NCBI GenBank assembly: GCA_020723185.1 | Contig: DYJI01000002.1 | Span: 1 to 64,000, forward strand | Origin: Sideroxydans lithotrophicus | GTDB taxonomy: Bacteria; Pseudomonadota; Gammaproteobacteria; Burkholderiales; Gallionellaceae | DNA: 64,000 bases | Reading direction: 5' to 3' | Part shown: positions 17,820 through 26,253 of the stretch, in pieces | Layout: the number at the start of each line of letters is the position of its first letter | Position numbering within the stretch: position 1 is the first letter of the stretch | Made by a program: the position numbers and the translations under genes | The notes under the pieces: generated by a model | What the model saw: the letters and a program-made list of their open reading frames with translations, nothing else | Told to the model about the DNA's origin: nothing | Databases searched by the model: none

Positions 17820-19439
17820 ATGCTGTCACTGGAACCGACTGACGATAGGGCAAGACCGGCATTCCACGATGCCGAAGGTTGCAAACAGTGGTTGAGCCAG
17901 TTGCAACTGACCAACCTCGGCATGGCACAGGGCAATCTGCGCAAACAGATCGATGAACTGAACCGCCTCGCGATGAGGGGCGAGGAACGACTCGGCATCC
18001 TCGAACTGCTGCGCGATCCCGTCGCACAAGTGCAAAGCGATTTTGCCAAGCGTCTCGTCGGCAAACCGCTGCCGCTCACCGATGACGAACATATGCTGCT
18101 GACCGCACTCAACAGCCTGTGGCAGGCCATGCAGAACGGCTATCTGCGCTGCCTGCAGAGCGCTGCAGCCGGTGATGCGCAGATGGAGAAACGGCGTGCC
18201 ATGTTGTGGCAGCGCAGTCTGTACTACGGCATGCAGCAGATCGTCGAATCCACCCGCGCCGGGTATGAGCCGGACCGGCCCACGTGGCAGCAGTTCCACA
18301 CGCTCTATCTGGATATCGAGTCATCCGGCCTGCAGAACGAGGTTGTCAAGGATGACCGCTTCCGCAGCGGGCTTCCGTTCAGCTGCCAGACGCTCTACCT
18401 GACCACCCTGCTCATGCATCGCGCGCGCTTGCTCGGTCTTAGCCGGGAGCAGCGGCATACGGCGGAGCACTGGTTGCTGCTGTGGGCGGACACGCTCGCC
18501 CTGCTGCCGCGCTGCACCGCAAGCAAGGAAGATGCGCCGCCGCTGGTGGTGGATCTGCAAGGCTATCGCGGACTGCAATCCGCCGCGCATGCCCGCTCAG
18601 CGTCAAGCATGCGCTGCCTGCCGATGGTGCCGCTGTCGAAACAGATACGCATCAAGACCATTTTGCTGCAACAGGGCCAGACGCCGCAGAAGGTGGAGCT
18701 GGCGACCGACTTGTCCGGCAAGGAATGCGTAGACCTGCTGGGCAAGCTGCACCAGTGCTGGTGCGAAGCAAGGTCGGATACGCTGGTGGAGATGCCGCGC
18801 GAGACGAGCTCGGTCAATATGTGTGTCGGCCTGGAGAAGATCTATTCCCATATCGCCGGCAAGCCGTTCAAACCGGTGAAGGACGTCGGCAAGGCCATGC
18901 AGGATGCGCAGGTACAGATCGCCACCTTCGGTCGCGTACTGGACGAGACCGGGCAGCATGATCTGAAAGCACTGGGTTTCCTGCCCGAGGAGTGGCTGGT
19001 GGAGGAGAACACCCTGCTACGCGGACGCCTGCTGCGACTGTCCCCGCTTGGCGACCGCATGGCGGCGCACCACATCGTCAGTATATTCACAGCGGATTCA
19101 CCCGCGCACAAAGCGGGCGTGATCGACCGCATAGAAGTGGCGCACAGCGGCCAGCTCTATGTGACCGTGCATTATCTGCCGGGTCAGCCGCAGGCCGCGA
19201 TCGCCAATGCACCGGAATCCACGCAAGCCATGCTGAAGTCCGGCTCGACTCCCTGCCTGATGTTGCCTGCCATGGAGAAACTGCGCATCCCGGCCAGCCT
19301 GGTGCTGCCGCGCGACTGGTTCCAGACGGGGCGCGAGATCGAACTGACGCTGGCTGACCGCAGCAAACAGAAGGTCAAACTGGGCATCAGTGTCGAACGC
19401 GGCGTGGATTACGAGCGCGTCAGCTTCAAAGCCGCCTGA
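17820..19439 (+). CDS. Unrecognised 539-residue protein, possible PilZ-like C-terminus
   Basis: I do not recognise a named family. ATG 17820 is chosen because GGAAAGG lies 6 nt upstream; the ATG at 17814 abuts that box. It begins 22 bp after the large oxidoreductase on the same strand. The protein looks cytoplasmic, without a signal or membrane segment. The first 280 residues are mostly helical, then a mixed region ends in a beta-rich 110 residues with LVLPRDWFQTGREIELTL and VKLGISVERGVDYERVSF. That tail could be an atypical PilZ or other beta-barrel, but the canonical RxxxR and D/NxSxxG motifs are not visible. The gene is intact and codon use is like its neighbours. Confidence 0.8.
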   Translation: MLSLEPTDDRARPAFHDAEGCKQWLSQLQLTNLGMAQGNLRKQIDELNRLAMRGEERLGILELLRDPVAQVQSDFAKRLVGKPLPLTDDEHMLLTALNSLWQAMQNGYLRCLQSAAAGDAQMEKRRAMLWQRSLYYGMQQIVESTRAGYEPDRPTWQQFHTLYLDIESSGLQNEVVKDDRFRSGLPFSCQTLYLTTLLMHRARLLGLSREQRHTAEHWLLLWADTLALLPRCTASKEDAPPLVVDLQGYRGLQSAAHARSASSMRCLPMVPLSKQIRIKTILLQQGQTPQKVELATDLSGKECVDLLGKLHQCWCEARSDTLVEMPRETSSVNMCVGLEKIYSHIAGKPFKPVKDVGKAMQDAQVQIATFGRVLDETGQHDLKALGFLPEEWLVEENTLLRGRLLRLSPLGDRMAAHHIVSIFTADSPAHKAGVIDRIEVAHSGQLYVTVHYLPGQPQAAIANAPESTQAMLKSGSTPCLMLPAMEKLRIPASLVLPRDWFQTGREIELTLADRSKQKVKLGISVERGVDYERVSFKAA

Positions 19440-19449
19440 CAAGGCGAGC

Positions 19450-20745
19450 TCAATGCAGCAAACGGGAAGCCGGGAAGATGATCGAGAAGGTGCTTCCCCG
19501 TCCTTCTTCGCTGACGATATGCAGCCGCGCCTGATGGCGCATGGCGACATGCTTGACGATAGCCAGACCTAGCCCGGTACCGCCGGTCTCGCGCGAGCGG
19601 CTGCGGTCCACCCGGTAGAATCGTTCGGCCAGTCGCGCGATGTGTTGCTGGGCGATGCCGATGCCGCTGTCCTGCACGGCGAATACGGCATGCCCGTCGT
19701 GTTGGGACCAGCGCACGGCTATGCTCCCGCCATCCGGGGTGTAGCGGATGGCGTTACTGACCAGATTGGAGAAGGCGCTGCGCAACTCGTCACGGCTACC
19801 ACTCAGGTCCACGCCGCAATTCTCCTGCAGGGTGATGTGATGCCTGCCGTTGCTCAGCAGCTGACCGTCGCGCATGACTTCCTCCAGCAGCGTCCCCACT
19901 GCCACTGTCTCTTCGCGCAAGCGGTTCTGGTCGTCCTCAAGACGCGACAGGGTCAGCAGATCGTCGACCAGGTGTTCCATGCGGTCGGTCTGCTCGCCCA
20001 TGAGCAGCAGGGCGCGCTGCGCCATCTCGTTGTCGCGCGAGGGCATGTCCTGCAGGGTCTCGACGAAGCCGTTGACGACCGTGAGCGGGGTGCGCAATTC
20101 GTGCGAGACGTTAGCCACGAAATCGCGCCGCATGGTCTCGATGCGCTGCAGCTGGGTGATGTCGCGGCTGATGAGCAGGCGCTGTTTCTCGCCGTAGGAG
20201 ATCAGCTTGATGGACAGGATCAGGTCGTCCTGGCGCGCGCCGTGCAGCACCAAGGGCTTGTCGAACTGGCGCGCCGCAAGGTATTGCACGAATGCCGGCT
20301 GCCGCGCCAGATAGGTGATCTGCTGGCCGATGTCGTAATCGCTGTCCAGCCCGAAATGTATCGCGGCCAGCGGATTGCACCATTCGATGCGGTCCGCATC
20401 GTCCAGGATGACCACTCCTTCCGGCAAGGCGGCGGTCGCCTGCTCCATCTGTTTCAGGGCGGCGGCATGGCGTTCACGCTGCAAACGGTTGGTGCGCACC
20501 ATCTTGTTCAAGTGGGAGAACACCTCTTCCCACAGGCCGGAGCCGTCCGGCAAAGCAAGGTTCTCCGGGTCTTTGAGCCAGCGCAGCAGATCCGCCAGAT
20601 TGCGCAGATGGTGCAGCAAGCGCAGCGAAATGCCGACGGCGAAGACGGATACGGCCGGCATGGCACCCGCGATGGCCCACACCAGCAGGGAGAACAGGAG
20701 CAGGAAAAAGGGATAGAAGAAGGCGCGTTGCCAGAAATCGCTCAC
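19450..20745 (-). CDS. phoR: Phosphate-regulon sensor histidine kinase PhoR
   Basis: PhoR senses phosphate status through the Pst/PhoU system and phosphorylates PhoB. The 431-residue product starts at a GTG codon. It has two N-terminal membrane segments (about 8-55), a PAS domain with VILDDADRIEWCNPLA (about 100-200), HisKA with the phospho-acceptor H215 in NVSHELRTPL, and a HATPase domain with GSGIGIAQQH-type N/G boxes and GGTGLGLAIV near the C-terminus. It follows phoB by 64 bp. pst and phoU are not in the window. Confidence 0.93.
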   Translation of the reverse strand: MSDFWQRAFFYPFFLLLFSLLVWAIAGAMPAVSVFAVGISLRLLHHLRNLADLLRWLKDPENLALPDGSGLWEEVFSHLNKMVRTNRLQRERHAAALKQMEQATAALPEGVVILDDADRIEWCNPLAAIHFGLDSDYDIGQQITYLARQPAFVQYLAARQFDKPLVLHGARQDDLILSIKLISYGEKQRLLISRDITQLQRIETMRRDFVANVSHELRTPLTVVNGFVETLQDMPSRDNEMAQRALLLMGEQTDRMEHLVDDLLTLSRLEDDQNRLREETVAVGTLLEEVMRDGQLLSNGRHHITLQENCGVDLSGSRDELRSAFSNLVSNAIRYTPDGGSIAVRWSQHDGHAVFAVQDSGIGIAQQHIARLAERFYRVDRSRSRETGGTGLGLAIVKHVAMRHQARLHIVSEEGRGSTFSIIFPASRLLH

Positions 20746-20809
20746 GTCGTGATCTCGTTACGGGACGGCGGCATTATACGGACGGAATCCGCCGCGGCCA
20801 CCCCCGTGC

Positions 20810-21499
20810 TCAGGCGCGGGAGAACCGGTAGCCGCTGCCGCGCACGGTCTGTACCATCCTGTCGGCCCCAGAGGGTTCCAGTGCCTGGCGCAGACGGCGG
20901 ATGTGCACGTCGACGGTGCGCTCCTCCACGAACACATGGTCGCCCCACACCTGGTCGAGCAATTGTGCGCGGCTATAGACGCGTTCGACGTGGGTCATGA
21001 AGAAATGCAGCAGGCGGAACTCGGTGGGGCCGAGTTCGACGTTCTGGCCGTTGGCGGCGACGCGATGGGTGGTGGGCGAGAGTTCGATGCCTTCCACGCG
21101 CACGGTCTCGTCGCTCATCTGCGGCGCGCGACGACGCAGCACCGCGCGGATGCGCGCCATCAGTTCGCGCGGCGAGAACGGCTTGGTGATGTAATCGTCC
21201 GCGCCCGATTCCAACCCCAATATCTTGTCGCGCTCGTCGGTGCGCGCCGTCAGCATGATGATAGGGATATCGCGCGTGCGGGAATCGGCACGCAGCTTGC
21301 GCGCGATCTCCACGCCGGAGGAGCCCGGCAGCATCCAGTCCAGCAGGATCAGATCTGGCAGGGCGCGGTTGATATGCGCATAAGCGGACGTCGCATCCTG
21401 CGCCTTGATCGCGCGGAAGCCGCATTGCGCGATATTGAATGCCAGCAACTCCTGAATCGCCGGTTCGTCTTCCACCAGCAGGATATCGGCTGTCGTCAT
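20810..21499 (-). CDS. phoB: Phosphate-regulon response regulator PhoB
   Basis: An OmpR-class regulator that binds Pho boxes when phosphorylated by PhoR. ATG 21499 is chosen because GGAG lies 6 nt upstream and it gives 229 residues, the E. coli length; ATG 21511 has no spacer to its AGAG. The receiver domain has acidic residues E10/D11, phospho-acceptor D54 ([10 protein letters not shown]) and [12 protein letters not shown]; the winged helix runs from about 135 to the end with [15 protein letters not shown] Pho box lies 51 bp upstream of the start, predicting autoactivation. Confidence 0.95.
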   Translation of the reverse strand: MTTADILLVEDEPAIQELLAFNIAQCGFRAIKAQDATSAYAHINRALPDLILLDWMLPGSSGVEIARKLRADSRTRDIPIIMLTARTDERDKILGLESGADDYITKPFSPRELMARIRAVLRRRAPQMSDETVRVEGIELSPTTHRVAANGQNVELGPTEFRLLHFFMTHVERVYSRAQLLDQVWGDHVFVEERTVDVHIRRLRQALEPSGADRMVQTVRGSGYRFSRA

Positions 21500-21549
21500 C
21501 GTGTGCTCCATCTCTCGTTACGGTTCGCCGACGATGGTATGAAACTATT

Positions 21550-21567
21550 GTGACAGAAACATGACAG
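21550..21567 (-). promoter_or_regulatory. Pho box upstream of phoB
   Basis: Minus-strand CTGTCATGTTTCTGTCAC matches the Pho-box layout of two CTGTCAY heptamers separated by four bases, with both heptamers intact. It starts 51 bp before the phoB ATG and 3 bp past the symporter stop. In known Pho promoters such a box replaces the -35; a CATACCAT stretch about 10 bp downstream is a possible -10. Confidence 0.88.
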
Positions 21568-21570
21568 CGG

Positions 21571-23019
21571 CTATTCAGCTGCCTGCGTCTCTTTAGCCTC
21601 GACATTCTCAACCCTGGACAGAAGCGAGCCGGCGACCATGCCGACGATGCTCATGAGGAATCCCGCGAATTGTGGCGGCAACGCCGCCTCGGGTGCGATG
21701 AACTCCATCGGCAACCAGGCGGCGACACCCAACCCCATCGCCCAGTAAGCCCCCTGCTTCGTGGCGCGCTGCCAGTACAAACCGGCGACCAGCGGCGTGA
21801 ACGCCAGCACCAGCGTCACCTTGTAGGCGTTCTCCACCATCTGGTGGATGCCGGTGTCGCTGTCCAGCGCCCACAAGGCATAGAGCGTGACGCACAGCGA
21901 GAACAGGCCCACCACCCAGCGCGTCATCACCAGCATCTTGCGCTCGGACAGGTTCTTCCGTGTGACCCAGCCTTTCAGCACGTTCTCGGACAGAATGACC
22001 GACGGCGCGAGCAGCGTGCCGGAGGCGGTGGACATGATGACCGACAACAGCGCACCGTAGAAGACAACCTGCGCGAACAGCGGCAGGTGCGCCTTGACCA
22101 GTTCCGGCAACAGCTTCTGGCTGTCCTCGGACAGCCACTGCGCGACCAGCGCGGGATCTATCAGGTTGGCCGAGTAAGCCATGAACAGAGGGACTGCGGC
22201 GAACATAAAATACGCCACACCGCCCAACACCGTACCCCACACCGCGACTCTCTCGCTCTTCGAGGCATTTGCGCGCTGGAACACGTCCTGCTGCGGGATG
22301 GAGCCGAAGCCCATGGTGAGCAGCCCGGAGATGAAGGCGACCATGGCCACCGCATTCATGTCGGGCCAGAAATCGAATTTATTGTTGTCCACCGCATGCT
22401 GTACCACAGGCTGAACGCCGCCGCTCATGTCGGCCAGCAACATCGAGATGTAGACGAGGCCGATGACGATGACGATCATCTGCACGAAGGTGGTGAGTGC
22501 GACCGACCACATGCCTCCGTACAGGGTGTACATCAGCACGATGGCGGCACCGATGAGGATGCCTTGCGCCTGTGTGATGCTGCCGTCGGACAACACGTTG
22601 AACACCAGCCCCAGCGCGGTGACCTGCGCCGACACCCAGCCCAGATAAGACAAGGCGATGGCGATACCCGCGATTACCTCGACCTTGTGTCCGTAGCGCT
22701 CGCGGTAGAAATCGCCAAGAGTGAGCAGGTTCATGCGGTACAGCTTGCGCGCGAAGAACAGGCCGAACAACACCAGACACAGCGCGGCACCGAACGGATC
22801 GGAGATCAGCCCGCCGAGATCCTCTTCCATGAAGGTGGCCGGGATACCGAGCACGGTCTCCGCGCCGAACCAGGTGGCGAACACCATGGCCAGCACGATA
22901 TACAGCGGCAGCGAGCGCCCGGCGGTGATGTAGTCTCGCGCGTTGTGCACTTTGGTGGCGGCATACATGCCGACGCCTATGGACAGGACCAGGTAGAGGA
23001 AAACGAAACCGACCAGCAT
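21571..23019 (-). CDS. Sodium:solute symporter family permease
   Basis: A 482-residue SSS-family (LeuT-fold) transporter with about 13 membrane helices, importing an unknown solute with sodium. ATG 23019 (MLVGFVFLYL) is chosen with GGGA upstream over an in-frame TTG at 23034. Typical features are DYITAGRSLPLYIV in the first loop, ATWFGAETVLGIP, GDFYRERYG and SYLGWVSAQVTALG. Specificity cannot be read from these. It lies upstream of phoB on the same strand, but the Pho box right after its stop suggests phoB has its own promoter. Confidence 0.88.
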   Translation of the reverse strand: MLVGFVFLYLVLSIGVGMYAATKVHNARDYITAGRSLPLYIVLAMVFATWFGAETVLGIPATFMEEDLGGLISDPFGAALCLVLFGLFFARKLYRMNLLTLGDFYRERYGHKVEVIAGIAIALSYLGWVSAQVTALGLVFNVLSDGSITQAQGILIGAAIVLMYTLYGGMWSVALTTFVQMIVIVIGLVYISMLLADMSGGVQPVVQHAVDNNKFDFWPDMNAVAMVAFISGLLTMGFGSIPQQDVFQRANASKSERVAVWGTVLGGVAYFMFAAVPLFMAYSANLIDPALVAQWLSEDSQKLLPELVKAHLPLFAQVVFYGALLSVIMSTASGTLLAPSVILSENVLKGWVTRKNLSERKMLVMTRWVVGLFSLCVTLYALWALDSDTGIHQMVENAYKVTLVLAFTPLVAGLYWQRATKQGAYWAMGLGVAAWLPMEFIAPEAALPPQFAGFLMSIVGMVAGSLLSRVENVEAKETQAAE

Positions 23020-23075
23020 GATGGGATCCCGCAAGGATTGAGAACGACGCGGATTCTAGCAGTCTTGAGCGGAAT

Positions 23076-23105
23076 GCAAAGAGGCTCCAAAAGGAGCCTC
23101 TTTGC
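23076..23105 (-). terminator. Terminator downstream of the peroxiredoxin gene
   Basis: A perfect 13-bp stem (23076-23088 with 23093-23105) around a 4-nt loop, 18 bp past the peroxiredoxin stop and before the symporter. T residues lie inside the descending arm (CTCTTTGC) rather than as a long tail, so efficiency is uncertain. Confidence 0.75.
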
Positions 23106-23123
23106 GGGTGTGGAACGCGACGC

Positions 23124-23726
<603 letters not shown>

Positions 23727-23774
23727 GGTGACCTCCAGTTATGGGTTAATGTTGAGTGAATTGCTAGGTTTTGG

Positions 23775-23802
23775 AATTTACCAGAAGTATCCCTGCTGTC
23801 AA
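23775..23802 (-). promoter_or_regulatory. Probable peroxiredoxin promoter
   Basis: Minus-strand TTGACA (23797-23802), a 16-nt spacer and TAAATT (23775-23780). The -35 is perfect and lies 6 bp past the msbA stop, so peroxiredoxin expression is probably independent of msbA. The gene starts about 50 nt downstream. Confidence 0.7.
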
Positions 23803-23807
23803 CCGGC

Positions 23808-25562
23808 TTATGCAGAAATTTCCTGTCCCGCCACGCCGCCGAACTGGGTGCGATGCAATTGCGCATAGGCACCGCCCTTTGCCAGCAACCCGGCATGTGT
23901 GCCCGTCTCAACGATCCGCCCCTTGCTCAATACAACGATACGGTCGGCTTTTTCGATGGTGGACAGACGGTGTGCGATCACCAGCGTGGTGCGATGCTGC
24001 ATCAATATCTCCAGCGCAGCCTGCACATGACGCTCGGACTCGCTGTCCAGCGCCGAAGTCGCTTCGTCCAGGATGAGGATGGGCGCATCCTTGAGGATGG
24101 CACGCGCGATGGCGATGCGCTGGCGCTGCCCGCCTGACAGACGCACGCCCTTCTCGCCCACCAGCGTCTGCAAACCCTGCGGCATGTCCCGGATGAATTC
24201 CATCGCATGGGCAGCGGTCGCAGCGGCGATGATCTCGCTCTCCTGCACTTCGCGCATCTGGCCGTAGGCGATGTTGGCGGCCACGGTATCGTTGAACAAC
24301 ACCACCTCCTGACTCACCAGCGCGATGTTGGCACGCAAACTGGCCAGCGTCACATCGCGAACATCCTGCCCGTCAATCAATATCTTCCCGGCGCTCAATT
24401 CATAGAAACGCGGCACCAGATTCGCCAGTGTGCTTTTGCCGCTGCCCGATGCGCCTACCAGCGCCACCACCTGTCCGGCAGGGATATCCAGATCGATATC
24501 GCGCAGGACAGGTTTGGCGTCAGGTTGATAGGAAAATTCGACGTTCTGGAATCGTACCGCACCCCGCACCCGCCCCAATTGCGAATGCCCCTTGTCGAGT
24601 TCACTCTCTGCATCCAGCAAGGAAAAGACACTTTCAGCGGCAGCCAATCCGCGCTGGACGAATTCATTGATGCTGGTGATACGCTTGAGCGGTGCCGTAA
24701 GCATCAACATCGCCGCGACGAATGACAGGAAACTGCCCACGGTGGTTGCGTCGCTTTGCGCCTGTCCGATGGCAAGATAGATGACAAAAGCCAGCGCGAT
24801 CGCCGCCACCATCTGCACGATCGGTACGTTGGCCACCGCAGCGGCCGCCTGTTTCATCATATGGCGGCGCACCCAGTTGATCTCCTGCGCGAAACGCTGC
24901 TGCTCGTAGTGTTGCCCGCCGAACAGTTTCACTACCTTGTGAGCCGTCACGCTCTCTTCGATCACTTGCGTGATGCTGCCCATCGCCTGTTGCGTGTCCC
25001 GACTGGAGCTGCGGAGACGGCGATTGATGGTTTGGATCACCCACGCCACCACAGGCGCAACGGTGAGGGAGATCAATGTCAGTTTCCAGTCCAGATAGAA
25101 CAGCCACCCGAGCAGACCGAGGATGATGATGCTGTCACGGATAGCGACGGTAACCACGCTGGTGGCAGCGGCGGTGACATTTGTCACATCGTAGGTGAGT
25201 TTGGAGATCAGGGAGCCGGTCGCATGATCATCGTAGTAGCGCGTCGGCAAGGACATCAATTTTGCGAACATCTCCGCGCGCAGGTCCATCACCACTTTGT
25301 TACCCACCCAGTGGATGGCATAAGACCCAAAGAAGGTCGCGATACCCCGGACCAGGAAAATGACCAGTATGAACACGGGGGCCCAATGCATCACGGCATC
25401 ATCCTTGTGCACGAAGGTGCCATCCAGGAAAGGCTTGAGCAAAGCCGGAAGGAGCGGCTCTGTGGCAGCCGCCACCACCATGCCCAGGATAGAAATCGCG
25501 AACGCCCGCCAATGCGGGCGAACGTAGCGCATCAACCGCAGATAGAGTTGCGTGCTGGTCAT
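23808..25562 (-). CDS. msbA: Lipid A export ATP-binding/permease MsbA
   Basis: MsbA is a homodimeric ABC half-transporter that flips lipid A-core across the inner membrane. ATG 25562 (MTSTQLYLRLMRY) is used; a TTG two codons earlier is the only alternative. Six membrane helices occupy about 1-310. The nucleotide-binding domain carries Walker A GASGSGKST near 370, signature LSGGQRQR near 475, Walker B ILILDEATSALD near 498 and an H-loop VIAHRLST. 584 residues is normal. It follows btuM by 27 bp on the same strand, so cobalamin control might extend into it, although an essential gene would be expected to have its own promoter. Confidence 0.93.
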   Translation of the reverse strand: MTSTQLYLRLMRYVRPHWRAFAISILGMVVAAATEPLLPALLKPFLDGTFVHKDDAVMHWAPVFILVIFLVRGIATFFGSYAIHWVGNKVVMDLRAEMFAKLMSLPTRYYDDHATGSLISKLTYDVTNVTAAATSVVTVAIRDSIIILGLLGWLFYLDWKLTLISLTVAPVVAWVIQTINRRLRSSSRDTQQAMGSITQVIEESVTAHKVVKLFGGQHYEQQRFAQEINWVRRHMMKQAAAAVANVPIVQMVAAIALAFVIYLAIGQAQSDATTVGSFLSFVAAMLMLTAPLKRITSINEFVQRGLAAAESVFSLLDAESELDKGHSQLGRVRGAVRFQNVEFSYQPDAKPVLRDIDLDIPAGQVVALVGASGSGKSTLANLVPRFYELSAGKILIDGQDVRDVTLASLRANIALVSQEVVLFNDTVAANIAYGQMREVQESEIIAAATAAHAMEFIRDMPQGLQTLVGEKGVRLSGGQRQRIAIARAILKDAPILILDEATSALDSESERHVQAALEILMQHRTTLVIAHRLSTIEKADRIVVLSKGRIVETGTHAGLLAKGGAYAQLHRTQFGGVAGQEISA

Positions 25563-25589
25563 CCGCAAGCGCTGCTCTGAAGCGCAGGA

Positions 25590-26174
25590 TCAGCGGACAT
25601 CGGCCTGCCGCGTCTTGTTACCGAGAAATGCGAACAGCATCTGCACACCGGCTGCGGAGCCAACATAGAACACTGCCACGGCCACATATGGCAAGTAGTA
25701 TTGCGCCACGCTGGAGACATACTGGACAACGCTCATGCGGTCGAAGTATCCGGCCAACAGGTAGAAACTCACATTGGCGATGATGAATGCCGCGCTGCCT
25801 GCCGCCGCACCGGCCATGAACAGACCGGCCATGCCCTTGAACGTCAGGTTATGGCGCGGTGCGTACCAGCGACCGACGAACCACAGCGCGCCATAGGCCA
25901 GCACCAGGAAGGAATAGGCTGAGGTCACGCAATAGCCGCTCACTTCACGGAAATTGATCGCGTAATAGTCGATCAGTGCCGCTTCGACCATCAGCAGAGC
26001 GAGGATCCCCAATGCGCCACGCATGCGTCCCAGGAACAAGCCCCCCAGGAAGAACACGGCATATGAAGCATCGGGCAATGCCATTGCAGAGCCGAAATGG
26101 TTGTAGCGCGTCAATGCCATCAACAACAGCAATGCCGATGCGATCCAGACCGTTTTATTTTGTGAAATATTCAT
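25590..26174 (-). CDS. btuM: BtuM-type cobalamin transporter (solitary ECF S-component)
   Basis: A 194-residue inner-membrane protein with about six helices. It matches what I recall of BtuM from Thiobacillus denitrificans, a solitary S-component-like protein that imports cobalamin and removes its cyano ligand with one conserved cysteine. Motifs are TRYNHFGSAMALPDASYAVFF (21-41), ALIDYYAINF, GYCVTSAYSFL and AYGALWFVGRWY. C82 is the only cysteine, near the reported Cys80. ATG 26174 follows GGGAGA. It lies between btuB and msbA, 79 bp after btuB, downstream of a cobalamin riboswitch, which supports the role. No ECF ATPase or btuCDF is present here. Confidence 0.85.
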   Translation of the reverse strand: MNISQNKTVWIASALLLLMALTRYNHFGSAMALPDASYAVFFLGGLFLGRMRGALGILALLMVEAALIDYYAINFREVSGYCVTSAYSFLVLAYGALWFVGRWYAPRHNLTFKGMAGLFMAGAAAGSAAFIIANVSFYLLAGYFDRMSVVQYVSSVAQYYLPYVAVAVFYVGSAAGVQMLFAFLGNKTRQADVR

Positions 26175-26189
26175 TGAGATTCTCCCGAG

Positions 26190-26217
26190 GTTCCTGCCAG
26201 CGATCACTGGCAGGAAC
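26190..26217. promoter_or_regulatory. Intercistronic 11-bp hairpin just upstream of the btuM ribosome-binding site
   Basis: GTTCCTGCCAG (26190-26200) pairs perfectly with CTGGCAGGAAC (26207-26217). On the minus-strand transcript it ends about 4 nt before the GGGAGA of btuM, with no U-run after it. It could protect the upstream btuB message from decay or modulate btuM translation. On the plus strand a short TTT follows, too weak for a terminator. Confidence 0.6.
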
Positions 26218-26253
26218 TTTACCAGAAATGGCGTTAATCCGCCTTGCAGCCTG

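Noticed and set aside
19642-21000. A 452-codon plus-strand frame opposite phoR and phoB
   Set aside because: Shadow of two well-supported genes; composition is that of an antisense frame.
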